Assembly (NCBI GenBank): GCA_003695215.1
Contig: RFIM01000107.1
Span: 1 to 43,396 of the forward strand
Direction of reading: 5' to 3'
Source: Chloroflexota bacterium
GTDB taxonomy: Bacteria > Chloroflexota > Anaerolineae > Aggregatilineales > UBA2796
DNA length: 43,396 bases
In this document: in pieces, positions 40,028 through 43,396 of the stretch
How the letters are laid out: every line of letters begins with the position of its first letter
Numbering within the stretch: the stretch's first letter is position 1
Position numbers and translations under genes: made by a program
Notes under the pieces: generated by a model
Databases searched by the model: none
What the model saw: only the letters and a program-made list of their open reading frames with translations
Told to the model about the DNA's origin: nothing

Positions 40028-40771
40028 TTGGCGAGAGATGACTTCCTGCGCTCGCTGAACGAGGCGATTCGGCTCATCCAGGCGGGCATGCCTGAGCAGG
40101 CGCGTCCGATTCTCCATGAGCTGAGCCGCGCTCAGCCGCACAACGAGAGCGTCTGGCTTTGGCTGGCAGCAGCGGCGCAGGATGATGCTGAGCGCCTCGA
40201 GGCGCTGCGGCGCGTCTTGGCGATCAATCCGCGCAACCACAAGGCGCGCGCCGCGCTCAGCCGCCTGACAGGCGAAGCCTTGCCGCCTCCGCCGCCCCTG
40301 GCCTTTCTGCCGCAGGTCAAGCTGTCCGAAGTTAGGCTGCCTGCGCTTAAGTTGCCGCCTAACTTCTGGCAAAACCTTCAAACAGCGCTGATCATCGTGT
40401 TGGTCGGCGTCGCAGCCTTTGTGATCGTGCTTCTAGCAGGTAGAGTCGTGTTGCCCGCGCTCACGCCGCCTTCAGCCACGCCAACGGCGACCTTCACGCG
40501 CACGCCGCGCCCGACTCTGCCCAGCCCGACGCCCGCCCCTACTTTGACCTTGCCGCCCACTTGGACGCCCATGCCGACCGTCACGCCACGCCCTGCCAAC
40601 ACGCGCCGCCCGTCGCTAACGCCACGCCCGACTAACACGCGCGTGCCTTCGCGCACGCCCACGCCGACTTTCACGCGCCCGCCGACCGTCACGCCGACGC
40701 CGACCGAGACGCCGACGCCAAGCCCAACCGTTCCAAGCAGCACGCCCAGAGCGACATCAACGCCCATTTAA
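40028..40771 (+). CDS. TPR-like membrane protein with Pro/Thr-rich tail
   Basis: Protein of 247 aa starting at TTG 40028 (GAGG upstream; the nearby ATG at 40038 is out of frame). The cytoplasmic part (1-85) is TPR-like: LNEAIRLIQAGMPEQARPIL, then ESVWLWLAAAAQDDAERLEA and AINPRNHKARAAL. A Pro/Leu-rich stretch leads to one membrane helix (about 118-140). The outside tail (145-247) is almost entirely Pro, Thr, Arg and Ser in TPTPT-like repeats, probably a wall-spanning or glycosylated spacer. It follows the fumarase-type gene by 20 nt, so it is probably co-transcribed. Such tails are common in Chloroflexota. The function is unknown. Confidence 0.78.
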   Translation: MARDDFLRSLNEAIRLIQAGMPEQARPILHELSRAQPHNESVWLWLAAAAQDDAERLEALRRVLAINPRNHKARAALSRLTGEALPPPPPLAFLPQVKLSEVRLPALKLPPNFWQNLQTALIIVLVGVAAFVIVLLAGRVVLPALTPPSATPTATFTRTPRPTLPSPTPAPTLTLPPTWTPMPTVTPRPANTRRPSLTPRPTNTRVPSRTPTPTFTRPPTVTPTPTETPTPSPTVPSSTPRATSTPI

Positions 40772-41280
40772 GGCAAAGGCGTGCCATAATAGGCGTTCAA
40801 GCGCTCCAAGAGCGGATCGGCGCCCGACTCAGCGTACACAGCCAAGAGCGCCCGCACCCTCACATCGTGTGCTTCTGCCAATTCCCACAGCTTGCGCGCC
40901 GCTTCGATAGCGCTCGCCGGCACATGGTCAAAATCACTCGTCAGCGCCAGCAAGCCATATGGGTTGAGCTGAGCTGCCATGACCAAGACCAGGTACTCGC
41001 TGTGCAAGCCTGTGCGCGCCCGATGCAAGTCCACGACTTCAGCTAGCGCGTAAATGCCCTCAAAAATGCCGCGATCATCCTCAGCCACTTCCAAGCGCTC
41101 CAGCATGAAAACCAGCATCGGATCAGCATCAGCCTTCAGGCGCTTGCGCACAGTCTGGGCAACGGCATCGCGCGCGCGCAGCACGCGCCAATCGTCAAAT
41201 GGCTTCTGCACCGACTCAGGCAATAAGCCCGAGTCGGCTAGCGCTAGGATGCGCAGGTCAGGGCGCGATGGGTCGGGCAT
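40768..41280 (-). CDS. Unknown helical protein downstream of carA
   Basis: Unrecognised protein of 170 aa, mostly helical, acidic, no membrane segment or signal peptide. Notable stretches: PDLRILALADSGLLPESV near the start, LVFMLERLEVAEDDRGIFEG in the middle and AARKLWELAEAHDVRVRALL near the end. It starts 6 nt after the carA stop and is therefore probably the last gene of the M48-carA unit. The ribosome site is weak, consistent with coupling to carA. It meets the convergent TPR gene with a 4-nt overlap (40768-40771). Confidence 0.7.
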   Translation of the reverse strand: MPDPSRPDLRILALADSGLLPESVQKPFDDWRVLRARDAVAQTVRKRLKADADPMLVFMLERLEVAEDDRGIFEGIYALAEVVDLHRARTGLHSEYLVLVMAAQLNPYGLLALTSDFDHVPASAIEAARKLWELAEAHDVRVRALLAVYAESGADPLLERLNAYYGTPLP

Positions 41281-41286
41281 GGTGGC

Positions 41287-42417
41287 TCATGGCTGCGGCG
41301 CGCGGCTGATCAAAGCGGCGAATTCATCGAACAGATCGAGCGCGTCGTGCGGCCCAGGCGCAGCCTCAGGATGATACTGCACGCTGAAGGCGCGCAGGCG
41401 TTGGCAGCGCAAGCCTTCAATGCAGCCGTCGTTCAAGTTCACGCGCGTCACCTCGACATCTTCGGGCAAGCTGCTGGGCGTGACGGCGAAACCATGATTG
41501 TGAACCGTGATGCTGACAGCGCCGTTTGGATCGGCAGTCGGTTGATTGCCGCCGCGGTGCCCGAACAGCATCTTGTGCGTCTTGCCGCCGAGCGCCAAAG
41601 CCAGAATCTGGTGACCGAGACAGATGCCGAAGATTGGCACGCGGCCGAGCAAGGCGCGTGTGTTCTCAATGGCGTAGGTGACGGCCGCAGGATCGCCCGG
41701 CCCGTTCGAAAGGAAGACGCCATCAGGCTGCATAGCCAGGACAGCCTCAGCAGGCGTGCGCGCAGGCACGACCGTCACGCGGAAGCCACGCGCTGTGAAC
41801 AAGCGCAGCTGATTGTGCTTGATCCCGAAGTCATATGCCACGATATGCCCGCGCGGCGCGCTCGGCGGCTCAGCCATGCCGATGTACCACTGCCGATCGA
41901 CCGATTCTTCCCAGACATATGGCGCGCTACAGCTGACTTCGCTGGCTAAGTCCAGATTCTCCATGCCCGACCAGGCGCGCGCCTGTGCGATCAGCGCGGC
42001 GCTCTCTTCAGCTGCCGCGCCATGCGCGATCACACCACGCATCACGCCATGCGTGCGCAAGCGCCGCACTAGCGCGCGCGTCTCCACGCCACTGATGCCG
42101 ATCACGCCTTGCTCGCGCAGGTACTCGTCCAACGTCCGTTTGGCACGCCAGTTGCTGACAATCGGGCTGAGCGCACGCACAGCGAAGCCCGCTACCCACA
42201 CACGCTCGGACTCGCTATCCTCATCGTTGATGCCAACATTGCCGACGTGCGGCACTGTGCAGACTACGATCTGGCGATGATAGGACGGATCGGTCAGCAG
42301 CTCCTGATAGCCTGTCATTGAAGTGTTGAAGACGACTTCGCCGACTTGGACGCCTTCTGCGCCGAAGCCTTCGCCATCGTACAAGCTGCCATCTTCAAGG
42401 GCGATTAGGGCTTTCAA
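41287..42417 (-). CDS. carA: Carbamoyl-phosphate synthase small (glutaminase) subunit
   Basis: Supplies ammonia from glutamine to CarB for carbamoyl phosphate, used for arginine and pyrimidines; 376 aa. N-terminal CPSase domain KALIALEDGSLYDGEGFGAE and VVFNTSMTGYQE; C-terminal class I glutamine amidotransferase with C266 in FGICLGHQ and the H349/E351 pair in SVQYHPEAAPGPHD; SNGPGDP is present. The start is TTG at 42417: AGGAG ends 5 nt before it, while the in-frame GTG at 42423 would overlap the ribosome site, and KALIALEDG is the usual N-terminus. carB is not next to it. It lies 48 nt after the M48 gene. Confidence 0.96.
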   Translation of the reverse strand: MKALIALEDGSLYDGEGFGAEGVQVGEVVFNTSMTGYQELLTDPSYHRQIVVCTVPHVGNVGINDEDSESERVWVAGFAVRALSPIVSNWRAKRTLDEYLREQGVIGISGVETRALVRRLRTHGVMRGVIAHGAAAEESAALIAQARAWSGMENLDLASEVSCSAPYVWEESVDRQWYIGMAEPPSAPRGHIVAYDFGIKHNQLRLFTARGFRVTVVPARTPAEAVLAMQPDGVFLSNGPGDPAAVTYAIENTRALLGRVPIFGICLGHQILALALGGKTHKMLFGHRGGNQPTADPNGAVSITVHNHGFAVTPSSLPEDVEVTRVNLNDGCIEGLRCQRLRAFSVQYHPEAAPGPHDALDLFDEFAALISRAPQP

Positions 42418-42465
42418 CGTCACTCCTGTATCTTGATGCGCAACGGATCGCGAGAGAGGATTCGC

Positions 42466-43344
42466 TCACAATGGATTGACCTTGATCTTGACTTGTTTGA
42501 TCGCCCGCGCATAGTCGCCGCGCAGGATTGCCGCGTATTCCTCGCTACGCGCCCACTCATCCAGCAGACGTGCGCGCTCGACCGTGAACGGATGGCTGCC
42601 TTGATTGAATTCCGCCAAGACGCGGTAGAAGTTGTCCAAATTATCGCCTTCGCCCGCCTCGTGATAGGCGCGCGCCTGCGCCACGAAGGCATCTACGTTC
42701 AGTTCGTCCAGCAAGCGGCTGCTGCCGCCTGCCAACTTCGCCAAAAGCGAAAGCACCACGCGCGGCTCCTGCGTCACTAGTAGCGCCGCCCGATCTGCAC
42801 TCAGCTCAGAGCGACGCCGCCATTCCATCAAGCCCGCCTCGATGCTCGCGCCGATCAGCCGACCGACACCAAGAGTCAGCTGGCCGAGGATGGCGATCAC
42901 GTCCCGAATCAGCGCTGCCATTGTGTTATACAGCACATGACCGCACTTGATATGCCCTACCTCATGACCGATCGCAGCGAAGACTTCAGCGTCAGTCAAA
43001 AAATCCAGCAGGCCGCTGAAGATCATCACGTACGGCTTGTTATGGCCGAAGGTGAAGGCGTTGGCTATCGGATTGTGCGTGACGTACAGCGCAGGCTGCG
43101 GCACATCTAGGATAGCGCAAGCTTCGCGCAGCATTGCGTGCAAGCGCGGATACTGATTCTCGCCTACGCGCACGGCGCTGCCAACATTGAACAGATATAG
43201 CAGGCGCTCGTAGCGCAATTCGATGAACTTCGCTACCACGCGCTCAAAACCGACGATGCGGCGCAGGTTCTCGGTCGCTTCGCGATCTTGCGGATGCTGG
43301 AAAGCGCTCGCGTCTAGCTCAGGGAAAGTGATACGCTCAGCCAT
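42466..43344 (-). CDS. M48-family zinc metallopeptidase
   Basis: Zinc peptidase of 292 aa. Active site HExxH at H127-E128-x-x-H131 (AAIGHEVGHIKCGHV) and the third ligand E180 in RRRSELSADRAAL, with D184 after it. Upstream NPIANAFTFGHNKPYVMIFS is the substrate-edge strand typical of HtpX/Ste24-like members. Unlike HtpX there is no clear N-terminal pair of membrane helices; one hydrophobic stretch (140-165) follows the active site. The start is ATG at 43344 with GAGG 8 nt upstream; a longer reading to 43374 is less likely. First gene of a unit with carA and the unknown gene. The role is probably membrane-associated protein turnover. Confidence 0.9.
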   Translation of the reverse strand: MAERITFPELDASAFQHPQDREATENLRRIVGFERVVAKFIELRYERLLYLFNVGSAVRVGENQYPRLHAMLREACAILDVPQPALYVTHNPIANAFTFGHNKPYVMIFSGLLDFLTDAEVFAAIGHEVGHIKCGHVLYNTMAALIRDVIAILGQLTLGVGRLIGASIEAGLMEWRRRSELSADRAALLVTQEPRVVLSLLAKLAGGSSRLLDELNVDAFVAQARAYHEAGEGDNLDNFYRVLAEFNQGSHPFTVERARLLDEWARSEEYAAILRGDYARAIKQVKIKVNPL

Positions 43345-43396
43345 GCTCAGTTCCTCGCGGCATACAGCCGCCACTCAAATTGACGGTGTCGATCTA

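Noticed and set aside
40378..40767. Gly/Val-rich open frame on the minus strand resembling a repeat protein
   Set aside because: It is the mirror of the Pro/Thr codons of the TPR gene's tail, so the repeats are an artefact of the complementary strand.
1..43396. CRISPR arrays, insertion sequences, prophage, tRNA or rRNA genes
   Set aside because: No spaced repeat array, transposase-like frame, phage gene or tRNA-like cloverleaf with a T-loop GTTCGA pattern was found on reading both strands; a tRNA scan would settle the last point.

Overview
The window is a dense, moderately GC-rich bacterial chromosome segment with about 36 genes on both strands. It has no phage, insertion sequence, CRISPR array, rRNA or recognisable tRNA gene. 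The best guess for the host is a Chloroflexota bacterium, probably Anaerolineae-like. The pointers are extracytoplasmic tails rich in Pro and Thr (TPTPT style) on a penicillin-binding protein and on a TPR/membrane protein, a BMP-type lipoprotein starting with a PAPTATPAP linker, W-x-YDG-x-W modules, and cytochrome oxidase subunits III and IV. The oxidase and 4-hydroxyphenylpyruvate dioxygenase indicate aerobic or microaerobic life. A magnesium-chelatase I-type ATPase is present, but without H or D subunits it does not prove phototrophy. The phylum call is inference from protein style, not from a marker-gene tree.

Left part (1-16.4 kb): a partial topA on the minus strand; an HDAC-like deacetylase with a near-consensus promoter and possibly leaderless mRNA; rocD; a small four-cysteine protein; an aldo/keto reductase; then on the minus strand a polyprenyl diphosphate synthase. 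Upstream of that lies a three-gene signalling cluster: a membrane sensor with dCache-GAF-SpoIIE phosphatase layout, a BMP-family lipoprotein and an RsbW-like kinase. Plus-strand genes follow: a nucleotidyltransferase-like protein, class I fructose-1,6-bisphosphatase, and cytochrome oxidase subunits III and IV. A small STAS/SpoIIAA-like candidate and an AapJ-type amino-acid binding protein lie on the minus strand.

Middle (16.4-32 kb): a very large class A penicillin-binding protein with a roughly 425-residue cytoplasmic extension; an unknown protein; the nfeD-SPFH pair; a tightly coupled four-gene operon (beta-repeat protein, hot-dog thioesterase, magnesium-chelatase I-like ATPase, membrane protein); a stand-alone LON-domain protein; gap and pgk separated by a strong hairpin; a small unknown protein; a Bax inhibitor-1 family protein; a methyltransferase; and HPPD.

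Right part (32-43.4 kb): a GH63-like glycosidase, a secreted S41 protease, a CheY-like receiver, an FSA-type transaldolase, an MgtC/SapB protein, a 37-residue membrane peptide coupled to a fumarase-beta-type subunit, a TPR/membrane protein, and the M48 peptidase-carA-unknown run on the minus strand. Central carbon genes (fbp, gap, pgk, the transaldolase) are scattered among unrelated genes. Strong hairpins separate many transcription units, and several promoters appear to use an extended -10 motif of the form GTGnTAnaaT.
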